DNA from: Streptomyces sp. I6
GTDB lineage: Bacteria; Actinomycetota; Actinomycetes; Streptomycetales; Streptomycetaceae
Direction of reading: 5' to 3'
DNA: 64,000 nt
NCBI GenBank assembly: GCA_003725745.1
Contig: RHDP01000001.1
Location: 3,673,001 to 3,737,000, forward strand
Part shown: positions 26,918 through 34,254 of the stretch, piece by piece
How the letters are laid out: each line of letters starts with the position of its first letter
Position numbering within the stretch: the first letter of the stretch is position 1
The notes under the pieces: generated by a model
Told to the model about the DNA's origin: nothing
Databases searched by the model: none
What the model saw: only the letters and a program-made list of their open reading frames with translations
Translations under genes and position numbers: made by a program

Positions 26918-28632
26918 GACACGCTCGCCTCCGCACCGGCGGCGGCCGTGCCGGAGGAGGTGCGGCCGACGTCCAGCTCCAGGTCGTCCAGCAGCAGGTC
27001 GCCGTCGACCGAGCGCAGGACGCACCGCGCTCCCGCGGTGCGCCGCACGGTGAGCCGGATGCCCAGCTCGGCGTCCGCACTGTGCGCCCCGTCGAGGTCG
27101 AACTCCGTCATGCCCTCTCCGCCAACGCTCCCGTTCCCATTCCCGTTCGCGTTCCCATTCCCGCTCCCGTTCGCGCCGGCGCGACGCCGGAGCTGTGCGT
27201 TCCCGAGTGCGGTGGCCAGCAGCTCCAGAAGCAGTCCCAGCGCTTCCGAGGTGAGGCGCACCTCCGCGAACCGGCCCGACGAACTGCGCAGTTCGTCCGC
27301 CGCCGCGGCCCTGGCCGCCGCCCGCTCACGGGCGGCCTCCCTCAGCCGCCGCTTCTGCGCGGAGTGGTCCTCCACCGCGGACGCCCGGCCCCGCTGGGCG
27401 CGACTGCCCCTTTCCCGCAGGGCCACCGGAACCTCGACCACCGGGCCGGTCCACCAGCTCGTGTAGGCCGGGACCACTTCGTCGGTGGCCGGGGGTATGC
27501 CCAGATGGCGGGCGCCGTACAGCCCGAAGGCCGCGACGGCGATGTCGTGCGCGTCCTGCGGGGCCGCTCCGTCGAACCACCGGGCCAGCCGCAGCAGATC
27601 CCTGCGCCGGGACATCTCCCCGGTGGCCGACCGCAGCATCCGCTTGGCATTGGCGAGTAGCGACTGCAACGCGCGCAGGGTGGCGTCCCGCAGCTGGTCG
27701 ACCTGGCTGCCGTCGCCGTGGGTGTCGCTGAACCACCCCCGGAGGCCCTCCCAGTCGGCGAACTCGCGCCCGCGGCTGCGCAGGACCCGCGTCTCCGGTA
27801 GGCCGTCGCCCTGCGGCGAAAGGCCGGCGAGACCCTGTGCATGGGCGTCCAGCCGGGCCAGCAGGCCCGGGACGTGCGGCCACAGCGTGTCCAGCGCAGC
27901 CGAGATCCGGGGCGCACGGAACGCCACGTCCTCCGTGATCGCCTCGACGTAGTCGAGGAGCAGCTGCTTGAAGCCCTGGTACTCGGCACCGTCCAGGTCG
28001 TACCGGGCCAGAACCTGGCCGAGGTAGGCGTAGAAGTCCCGGACGGAGTCCGCGAACTCGGAGAACTGCACGAACAGCGTGCTGACCCGCTCCAGCCCGT
28101 CCTGCGGTTCGATGCCGCCGGGAGCGGTCACGAGTTCCGCCAGCTCCCCGAGTCCCCGCTCGACGAGGGCGAGCAGCTCATTGCTCACTTCCCGGGCGGC
28201 ATCCGCCTCGGCCAGCACGCCGTCGGCGTCCCGCTGGATGCGCCCGCCCAGCTTCGACAGCTGGTAGCGCGCACGGGACCGCTGGTACTCGCTGATGCTG
28301 GAGGCCTTCACGGTGTGGCTGCTGCGCAGCAGGTTTCCCCACCGCACCAACTGCTCCAGCCGGACCGTGAGTCCATCGGCGTCGAGCCCGGCCGCCGGGC
28401 CGCCGTCCTCGCGCAGCTTGGCCAGGACGTCCGGGACGGCCAGGTCCGCCAGCAGGGTCCCGCAGAAGACCCGCATGATCGCGAGATGCTCCAGCCGCTC
28501 GGGTGCGCCGAGGTAGCTGTACGCGTCCAGCCGGCGGCGCGCTTCGCTCTGCCCGTCCGGCGCTGCGGGTCCCGGCGCTGCGGGGTTCTGCCCTGCGGTG
28601 TCATGCGCTGCGCCGGGTGCGGGTGGCTCCAT
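26914..28632 (-). CDS. jetA: Wadjet type II subunit JetA (TIGR02677, DUF2397)
   Basis: A 572-residue protein of the TIGR02677/DUF2397 group, the kleisin-like (MukF/MksF) subunit. The start of the conserved domain reads LEHLAIMRVFCGTLLADLAVPDVLAKL. A long helical middle (about 150-330) and a Lys/Arg-rich helix (HSAQKRRLREAARERAAARA) precede a C-terminal winged-helix part. An Asn/Gly repeat near residue 495 is a linker. ATG 28632 is chosen because the family motif begins about 45 residues later; the frame is open further upstream through the DUF397 gene, which is probably a separate protein. First gene of the four-gene operon. Confidence 0.88.
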   Translation of the reverse strand: MEPPAPGAAHDTAGQNPAAPGPAAPDGQSEARRRLDAYSYLGAPERLEHLAIMRVFCGTLLADLAVPDVLAKLREDGGPAAGLDADGLTVRLEQLVRWGNLLRSSHTVKASSISEYQRSRARYQLSKLGGRIQRDADGVLAEADAAREVSNELLALVERGLGELAELVTAPGGIEPQDGLERVSTLFVQFSEFADSVRDFYAYLGQVLARYDLDGAEYQGFKQLLLDYVEAITEDVAFRAPRISAALDTLWPHVPGLLARLDAHAQGLAGLSPQGDGLPETRVLRSRGREFADWEGLRGWFSDTHGDGSQVDQLRDATLRALQSLLANAKRMLRSATGEMSRRRDLLRLARWFDGAAPQDAHDIAVAAFGLYGARHLGIPPATDEVVPAYTSWWTGPVVEVPVALRERGSRAQRGRASAVEDHSAQKRRLREAARERAAARAAAADELRSSSGRFAEVRLTSEALGLLLELLATALGNAQLRRRAGANGSGNGNANGNGNGSVGGEGMTEFDLDGAHSADAELGIRLTVRRTAGARCVLRSVDGDLLLDDLELDVGRTSSGTAAAGAEASVS

Positions 28633-28642
28633 GCCTGCGAGG

Positions 28643-28896
28643 TTACGCGGCGCGTTCGGCCGCCACCGCGGGTGGCCGAAAATGCCCGGGCTTCCGCCCG
28701 GCCAAGCCCCTGCTCCGGACCGCGCACCCGCCGCGAGTGGGAGAAGGTCCGGGAGGAGCAGCGCGGGGAGGGCCCGCATTCCCGTGTCCTTGGAGTCCCG
28801 TACGCGGACAGTGCGCGGGGTCACGGCCACCTCGACGCAGTTGCCGCCGCCGCCGCTGTGGCTGCCCTTGAACCAGTCCGGTTCGGTGGCGCTCAC
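28643..28896 (-). CDS. DUF397 protein (small regulator partner), 3' end unclear
   Basis: GTG 28896 with ribosome site GAGGAG starts ATEPDWFKGSHSGGGGNCVEV and continues RTVRVRDSKDTG, which is the DUF397 family. These 60-85-residue proteins usually pair with DUF5753 HTH regulators, and here GTGA overlaps the preceding regulator. No stop is met before the jetA start in this frame, so either one base is missing (a shifted frame would stop at 28643-28645) or the gene runs on into jetA as a fusion. The former fits the other single-base losses. The end coordinate is therefore a guess. Confidence 0.6.
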
Positions 28897-29479
28897 AACG
28901 CTCCTCGCATCTGCTCCAGCAGGCTCGCGGTGGCCGTCCGGCTCAGAGCCTGCGAGCGCATCTTTCCCTAGCGTCGGAGCACGCACTGACCGGTTTCGGG
29001 TCGGTGACGAGCGCGCTGTTGTCATGCGCTTCGACGTATCCGACCCACTTGTTTTCCTGGGTCTGCGCCAGATACTGCGGCCCCTCGAACCCCGAGTGGT
29101 CTTCCTGACACGGCGGCATGACCAGGATCTCGACGTTGCGACGACTGCCCTGCTCCAGCAGGTTGTCAAGGAGAGCGCGAGCAACCTCACTGCCTCCCGC
29201 CCTGCGTTCCGGCAGGGCCTCTTCGACCACGAAGGACAACTCCGTGTTGGGGCGCTCAGCGAGGAGCTGTTGCCGTTCCAGACGAGCGGCGACCTGTCGC
29301 TCGAACCGCTCCTCGCGGAGGGGTGGCAACCTGCGGTCGAAGACGGCCCGGATGTACGGCTCCGGCTGCAGCAAACCGGGGATCGCGCAGGCTTCGTACG
29401 CGTACGACGACACCGCCTCCTCCCCGATCTCCGCCCACTGCTGGAACCAGGAAGCCAGCCCCGCCCTTCGGGTCAGGCT
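28893..29479 (-). pseudogene. 5'-truncated DUF5753 (XRE-type) regulator with a late frameshift
   Basis: The conserved DUF5753 ligand-sensing domain is present: ASWFQQWAEIGEEAVSSYAYE, IPGLLQPEPYIRAVFD, VAARLERQQLL, VMPPCQEDHSGFEGPQ, ENKWVGYVE. The ~90-residue N-terminal helix-turn-helix expected in this family is missing: upstream of about 29479 the translation becomes unrelated low-complexity sequence. Near the C-terminus (28966-28968) adding one G restores GKMRSQALSR ... LLEQMRGAL and a stop that overlaps the DUF397 start as GTGA. So the 3' break is probably sequencing error, while the 5' loss looks like a real rearrangement beside tRNA-Pro. Confidence 0.7.
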
Positions 29480-29665
29480 CCGCGCCGCGGCGGCCGCCCT
29501 CCCGCTGGGGCGTCGCGGAGCGCACCGGTCCCGGCAAGGCGCTGTGGGCGGAGCTGGACCTCCGCCCGGGGCGGCCGGACACCCTGGGTAGCCGCGCCGG
29601 GCGGCCCACCCCCTGTTCGTCACTCACTGCGGCCGCAGACCGTCACGCGGATAGACGCCCAGGCC

Positions 29666-29706
29666 AAAAAGGTGAGGCACCGACGAACATTCGTAGGTGC
29701 CTCACC
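29666..29706 (-). terminator. Strong intrinsic terminator of tRNA-Pro
   Basis: An 11-bp perfect inverted repeat (GGTGAGGCACC at 29671-29681, GGTGCCTCACC at 29696-29706) with an inner 5-bp stem ACGAA/TTCGT. On the minus strand it is followed by five T residues (29666-29670), a textbook terminator 14 bases after the tRNA. Confidence 0.85.
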
Positions 29707-29719
29707 TGGTGTTTCACTG

Positions 29720-29793
29720 TCGGGGTGGCGGGATTTGAACCCACGACCTCTTCGTCCCGAACGAAGCGCGCTGCCAAGCTGCGCCACACCCCG
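29720..29793 (-). tRNA. tRNA-Pro (anticodon CGG)
   Basis: A complete 74-nt cloverleaf on the minus strand. Acceptor arms CGGGGTG and CACCCCG pair with discriminator A at 29720. The anticodon stem-loop reads CTTCG-TTCGGGA-CGAAG with anticodon CGG (reads CCG). The T arm contains GGTTCAAATCC. CCA is not encoded. tRNA 3' ends are frequent integration sites, and this one points toward the truncated regulator and the Wadjet operon. Confidence 0.95.
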
Positions 29794-30059
29794 ATGCCGC
29801 TGCTCTCGCGGCGACGACGTTTACTTTAGCCCACCGGCGCCCGGAGACGAAATCCGGTTTTCCGGGGCCCTCACCTGGTGCGGAGCGGTGAGAGCGGCTT
29901 CGGTCGCCGGCCGGAGAGGGAGGTGGGAGGGGAGGACCTGAGCCGCCCAGGCCGTATCCGAAGTCCTCTCGCCCTGGGCGCACCCGTGCCGGCCGTTTCC
30001 GGGAATCGGCCCGCGCTTCCCCCTCGGTCGGGCGCGTCTCCTCGGTCCCGCGCGTCTCC

Positions 30060-31000
30060 TCAGTCCCGAGCCACCAGTGTCAGCAGTGTCGCCTCCGGGG
30101 GCAGGCGAAGCGGACCGGGGTGTAGCGGTTGGTGCCGCAGCCGGCGGAGACGTGCAGGTAGGAGACGAGGCCGTCGGACCTGTGGGTGGACAGGCCCTTC
30201 ACCCGGTCGGTGTCGATGTCGCAGTTGGTGACCAGGGCGCCGTAGAAGGGGATGCACAGCTGGCCGCCGTGGGTGTGGCCCGCGAGGATCAGTGGGTAGC
30301 CCTCGGTGGTGAAGGCGTCGAGAGAGCGCAGATAGGGCGCGTGGACGACCGCCATCGAGAAGTCGGCCGTCCGGTCGGGACCGCCGGCGACCTTCTCGTA
30401 GCGGTCGCGCTTGATGTGCGGATCGTCGAGTCCGGTGAAGGCGAGTTCGAGGCCGCCGTCGAGCTTCAGACGACCGCGTGCGTTGGTCAGCCCGATCCAT
30501 CCCGCCGCGTCGAAGGCGTCCCGGAGGCCCTCCCACGGGTTGTGCACGACGCCCACCGCGGGGGCGTTGCCGTTGAGCCCATGGCGGCCCTGGGCTTTCT
30601 CGATCAGATAGCGTGCCGGGTTGCGCAGTTTGGGGCCGTAGTAGTCGTTCGAGCCGAAGACGTACACACCCGGGTACTCCATCAGCGGCCCGAGGGCGTC
30701 GAGTACCTCGGGCACGCCGTCGGTGTCCGACAGGTTGTCGCCGGTGTTGACGACGAGGTCGGGACGCAGCCCCGCCAGGGACTGCAACCAGGCGCGCTTC
30801 TTGCGCTGTCCGCACACCATGTGGATGTCGGAGACCTGCAGTACCCGCAGCGGGCGCATCCCTCTCGGCAGTACCGGGACCGTCACCCGCCGGAGCCGGA
30901 AGGAGCGGGCTTCGAACCCGGCCGCGTAGGCGATGGAGGCTGCTCCGAGAGCCGTGACACCGGCACCGATCTTGAGAGGGAGGCCGTAGCGTGCGCGCAT
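30060..31000 (-). pseudogene. Membrane-anchored metallophosphoesterase (calcineurin-like), late frameshift
   Basis: A 313-residue phosphoesterase once one base is restored. The N-terminus has a hydrophobic segment (LPLKIGAGVTALGAASIAYAAGF). Metal ligands are seen in order: VLQVSDIHM, NTGDNLSD, GSNDYYG (the usual GNHD box is GSND here), VVHAPY and LAGHTHGGQLCIPF. The frame breaks at the G-run 30097-30101: as written it ends CPRRRHC, while adding one C gives CPPEATLLTLVARD and a stop at 30060, the usual family ending. The substrate is unknown. The start ATG 31000 lies inside the end of the upstream GT87 frame. Confidence 0.88.
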
Positions 31001-32235
31001 GTGACCATCGTCGCAGACGGTCCGCTCTCCGCATACGGCCCGTCCCGGTCCGTGCCCGGCTCCCCGAGCGGCAGGAGCAGGAGGAGGAGCAGCGCTATCC
31101 ACACATAGGCGTTGGAACCCAGGAATCCGGGTGCGCCGCCGTCGTTCCAGCGCCACAGCCAGACCATGCTGCTGCACAGGACGGCGTAGCTCGCCAGTGC
31201 CCAGGTCAGCAGCCGGCGGCGGCGGAGCCCGCCCACCGCCGACCGCAGTCCCTTGTCGGCGAGTACGGCGAGGCCGGGGATGAGCCAGACGAGGTGGTGC
31301 ACCCAGGTGACCGGGCTCACCAGGCAGGCGGCGGCACCCGTCAGGGCGAAGCCCGCGAGTTCGTCACCTGCGGCGACGGCCTGCCGTGCCCGCCGTGCCC
31401 ACAGCCACAGCAGCAGCAGTACGCCGGCTGCCCACACGGCGCGGCTGGGCTCGGCGAACGGTTCGGTGAGCCGGGCCAGCATGCCCTGCCAGGACTGGTT
31501 GGAGACATAGGCGAGCGAACCGACCCGGTCGGTGTTCCACATCGCCTCGGTCCAGAACGTGCGCGAAGCGGTCGGCGCCGCCCACGCCGCGAGCAGGGTC
31601 GCACCGCTCGCGGTGCCGATGGCCACTCCGGCCGCCCGCCACCGGCGGGTGACCAGCAGGTAGCAGATGAAGATCGCCGGGGTGAGTTTGATCGCGGCGG
31701 CGAGACCGATGCCGAGACCGGCCAGCCGCCCGAGGGACGGGAAGCGTTCACGTCCGGCGGTCAGCAACCGGCAGTCGGCGAGGACCAGGGCCAGGAGCAG
31801 CAGGTTGACCTGGCCGAAGCTGACGGTGTCCCGGACGGGCTCCAGCAGGGCGAGCATGCAGGCCGCCACGGTGTACGCGAACCATCGGTGGCGGCTCTCC
31901 CGCCGGATCGTCGCGTCGAGGCAGACCCGGAGGATGACCGCGGCGGCCGCGACGTTCATGAGCTGGCTTATCGCCAGTGCGCTGTGCCAGCCGACGAGGG
32001 TCATGGGCAGCATGCACAGCGCCGCGAAGGGCGGATAGGTGAAGCCGTAGTGGGTTCCGGGCCTGAGGTAGTCGTAGATCGGGGCGCCGCCGATCCAGTG
32101 CTTGACCGCGCCGTAGTAGACGTGGAGGTCGAACCAGTTCCGGTGGAACGGCACGGTCGTGAGGAAGAAGACCACCACCGCCGCCATGCCGAGACCCACC
32201 AGGACGCGGCCGCGCGTGGTCGCGGGGATCCTCAC
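30883..32235 (-). CDS. GT87 family membrane mannosyltransferase (DUF2029)
   Basis: An integral membrane GT-C glycosyltransferase of up to 450 residues that would use polyprenyl-phosphate mannose to extend mannan-type polymers or glycoproteins outside the membrane. About ten transmembrane helices are seen. The first loop carries HRNWFDLHVYYGAVKHWIGG with the Asp typical of the fold, then YGFTYPPFAALCMLP. GTG 32235 overlaps the end of the mptB-like gene by four bases. The C-terminus reads 118 bp into the metallophosphoesterase gene; the tail after LPLGEPGTD is not family-like, so a missed base and an earlier stop are possible. Confidence 0.85.
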   Translation of the reverse strand: MRIPATTRGRVLVGLGMAAVVVFFLTTVPFHRNWFDLHVYYGAVKHWIGGAPIYDYLRPGTHYGFTYPPFAALCMLPMTLVGWHSALAISQLMNVAAAAVILRVCLDATIRRESRHRWFAYTVAACMLALLEPVRDTVSFGQVNLLLLALVLADCRLLTAGRERFPSLGRLAGLGIGLAAAIKLTPAIFICYLLVTRRWRAAGVAIGTASGATLLAAWAAPTASRTFWTEAMWNTDRVGSLAYVSNQSWQGMLARLTEPFAEPSRAVWAAGVLLLLWLWARRARQAVAAGDELAGFALTGAAACLVSPVTWVHHLVWLIPGLAVLADKGLRSAVGGLRRRRLLTWALASYAVLCSSMVWLWRWNDGGAPGFLGSNAYVWIALLLLLLLPLGEPGTDRDGPYAESGPSATMVTCAHATASLSRSVPVSRLSEQPPSPTRPGSKPAPSGSGG

Positions 32236-33390
32236 GCTGTGCTGGCCGGTGGACGGTGCGGGTGCTGCGCCGTGCCGTCGCGCCGTGGAGGAGGTTCCCC
32301 GGGCGAGGGGCCCATCGGACGCGACGCTCCCGGAAGCGGTGCCTCCGGACGCGATGCTTCTCGAAGGGCTGCCTCCGGACGCGATGCTTCTCGGAGTGGT
32401 GCCTCCGGGCGGGATGCTTCCGGAAGGGGTGCCTCCGGAGGGGAGTCCTGTCTGCCGCCCGTGCCGTCAGCCTGTATGCGCACCACAGCGCCAGTACCCC
32501 CAGTGTGCTTCCGCCAACTGCGATCAACAGCTGATTATGGTCGGGCGGGAACCCGCTCGGCATCACCGCAAGAGCGAGGACTCCGCTCAGCAGAGCCGCC
32601 GCGCGCCTCGGACGCACCGAGCCCCTGGGTGCCGCGGCGGCGATCAGGAACACGACCCACAAGAGGTACCACGGCCGGATCGCGGGCCCAGGACGGCCAC
32701 CGCGGCCAGACCGAGCCCGACCGCGTACACCGGTCGGCGCAGATGGTGGCGCTTCCAGAACACGAGGACGGCGAGCGCGGTGGCGGCGAGTCCGGCCACG
32801 TGCCAGGCCGGTGCGGCGAATTCCGCGAGCCCGCGCACAGCACCATCAGCATGCCGAGCAGCGCGACCAGCCGCATACCGAGGACCCCGGGGACCACCCC
32901 GGCAGGGGCGAACTCCGCCATCGCCGCGGCACAGCCGAGGAAGACCGGACCGTACGGGGTCGGGGTGTGCCGCCAGATCGGCGTCACCTCGGCGGCCCGC
33001 CGGCCGCGGAGCCGGAACGGTCCGTGGGCGTACACGTCGATCCGGGCGTCGACCATGGCCCCCTGCGCCGGATAGCCGTACACGTCCCGGCTGAACAGGG
33101 GCGGGGCCAGGACCAGCGGTGCCGCCCACAGTCCGAGGGTGAGCAGCGGGCCGCGGAGGCTCGGCGGTGCGGGTCCGCGCACCGTCCGCCCGAGCAGTGC
33201 CCAGGCCGCCACCAGCAGCCCGAAGTACGCCGCGCCCAGGCCGAGTACGGCCGCCCCGAGTGCGGCGCCGGCACGTCGCCCACGGGCAGGGCGCCGGCGG
33301 CCCCGCCGCCCGCTGCCAGGGCCGCCGACCCCGTGAGCCCCAGCAGCAGGCAGCGGTGGGTGTCGAAGGCGACACATGGTGGACCGGCAT
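32232..33390 (-). pseudogene. MptB-like polyprenol-phosphate-mannose alpha-1,6-mannosyltransferase, several frameshifts
   Basis: A GT-C membrane glycosyltransferase recognisable only by joining frames: AFDTHRCLLLGLTGSAALA, then AYFGLLVAAWALLGRTV with SRDVYGYPAQGAMVDARIDV and THE TPTPYGPVFLG patch, then AWHVAGLAATALAVLVFWKR, then WYLLWVVFLIAAAA with PPDHNQLLIAVGG. One missing base each near 33264-33270, 32830-32832 and 32684-32686 joins them. A fourth at 32440-32443 gives a stop that overlaps the GT87 start by GTGA. A fifth near the start would allow ATG 33390. With five bases restored the gene is a whole number of codons (388). The start remains uncertain. Confidence 0.75.
32311..32440 (-). 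repeat. Four 30-bp repeats in the tail of the mannosyltransferase
   Basis: Units at 32311, 32341, 32371 and 32401 (GCCTCCGGACGCGATGCTTC core), followed by a partial copy. In the frame that ends at 32232 they encode a 10-residue repeat like PEASRPEAPL, a cytoplasmic tail; in another frame they encode RHRVR-type peptides. Confidence 0.8.
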
Positions 33391-33627
33391 GCGCGCAGGC
33401 TGTCAACGACCGGTGGACGCGGGCCGACCCGGGCGCCTCCCGCAGGCGGCCATCACGTGTCCGGCGCCTTACGGGCGCAGGGCGGGCCGAGGCCACGGGG
33501 AGGGGAGGATCGCAGGTCGCGGCCGCGCCACGACCGCCGTCCCGGCCGGGCTGCCCGGCGTGGGAGCGCGGCGCGCGCCGGGGAAATGCGCGGGCACACC
33601 GGGGCGCGCGCCTGCCACAATCGACGC

Positions 33628-34092
33628 ATGACCACGCTCAAGTCCCAGCTGCAGGAAGACCTCACCGAGGCGATCAAGGCACGCGACGAGCTGCGCTCCT
33701 CGACGCTCCGGCTGACCCTCTCGGCGATCACCAAGGAGGAGGTCGCGGGCAAGGAGGCGCGTGAACTCTCCGACGACGAGGTCCAGAAGGTGATCGCCAA
33801 GGAGGCGAAGAAGCGCCGCGAGGCGGCCGAGGCCTTCGCCCAGGGCGGTCGTGCCGGGCAGGCGGACCGTGAGCGGGCGGAGGGTGCGCTCCTCGACGCC
33901 TACCTCCCCCAGCAGCTGACGGACGACGAGCTGAATGGCATCGTGGCCCAGGCCGTCGAGGAGGCCAGGGCGGCGGGTGCCGAGGGCCCCCGGGCGATGG
34001 GCGCGGTCATGAAGATCGTCAACCCGAAGGTGTCGGGCCGCGCCGAGGGCGGTCGGGTTGCCGCGGCGGTCAAGAGGCTGCTCGCCGGCTGA
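33628..34092 (+). CDS. GatB/YqeY domain protein
   Basis: A 154-residue soluble helical protein of the YqeY family, related to the C-terminal tRNA-binding region of the amidotransferase subunit GatB. Typical motifs: LRLTLSAITKEEVAGKE, the central AKKRREAAEAFAQGGR and the end RAMGAVMKIVNPKVSGRAEGGRVAAAVKRLL. Its exact role is unknown. ATG 33628 gives the standard MTTLKSQLQEDL start; the long upstream frame is low complexity. It is divergent from the mannosyltransferase and convergent with the penicillin-binding protein. Confidence 0.93.
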   Translation: MTTLKSQLQEDLTEAIKARDELRSSTLRLTLSAITKEEVAGKEARELSDDEVQKVIAKEAKKRREAAEAFAQGGRAGQADRERAEGALLDAYLPQQLTDDELNGIVAQAVEEARAAGAEGPRAMGAVMKIVNPKVSGRAEGGRVAAAVKRLLAG

Positions 34093-34137
34093 CGCGTCAC
34101 GCCCCGCGCGGGGCACGCGCTCCGCAGGGCAACCGCG

Positions 34138-34180
34138 CGGCGAAGGGTCCCGATGCCGTTCGCACCGGGACCCTTCGCCG
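34138..34180. terminator. Bidirectional terminator between converging genes
   Basis: Perfect 15-bp arms CGGCGAAGGGTCCCG (34138-34152) and CGGGACCCTTCGCCG (34166-34180) with a 13-nt loop, placed between the stop codons of the GatB/YqeY gene and the penicillin-binding protein. Confidence 0.85.
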
Positions 34181-34254
34181 ATTCGCTCGCCGCCTCCGTC
34201 GCCGCGCCCCGGCCTCCGATCGGGCGGGGCCGCCGTACCGCAGTGGGTGCCGGG

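Noticed and set aside
29256-29627. Alternative minus-strand start for the DUF5753 regulator
   Set aside because: This frame and the one from 29623 lack any helix-turn-helix sequence, so neither start gives a complete regulator.
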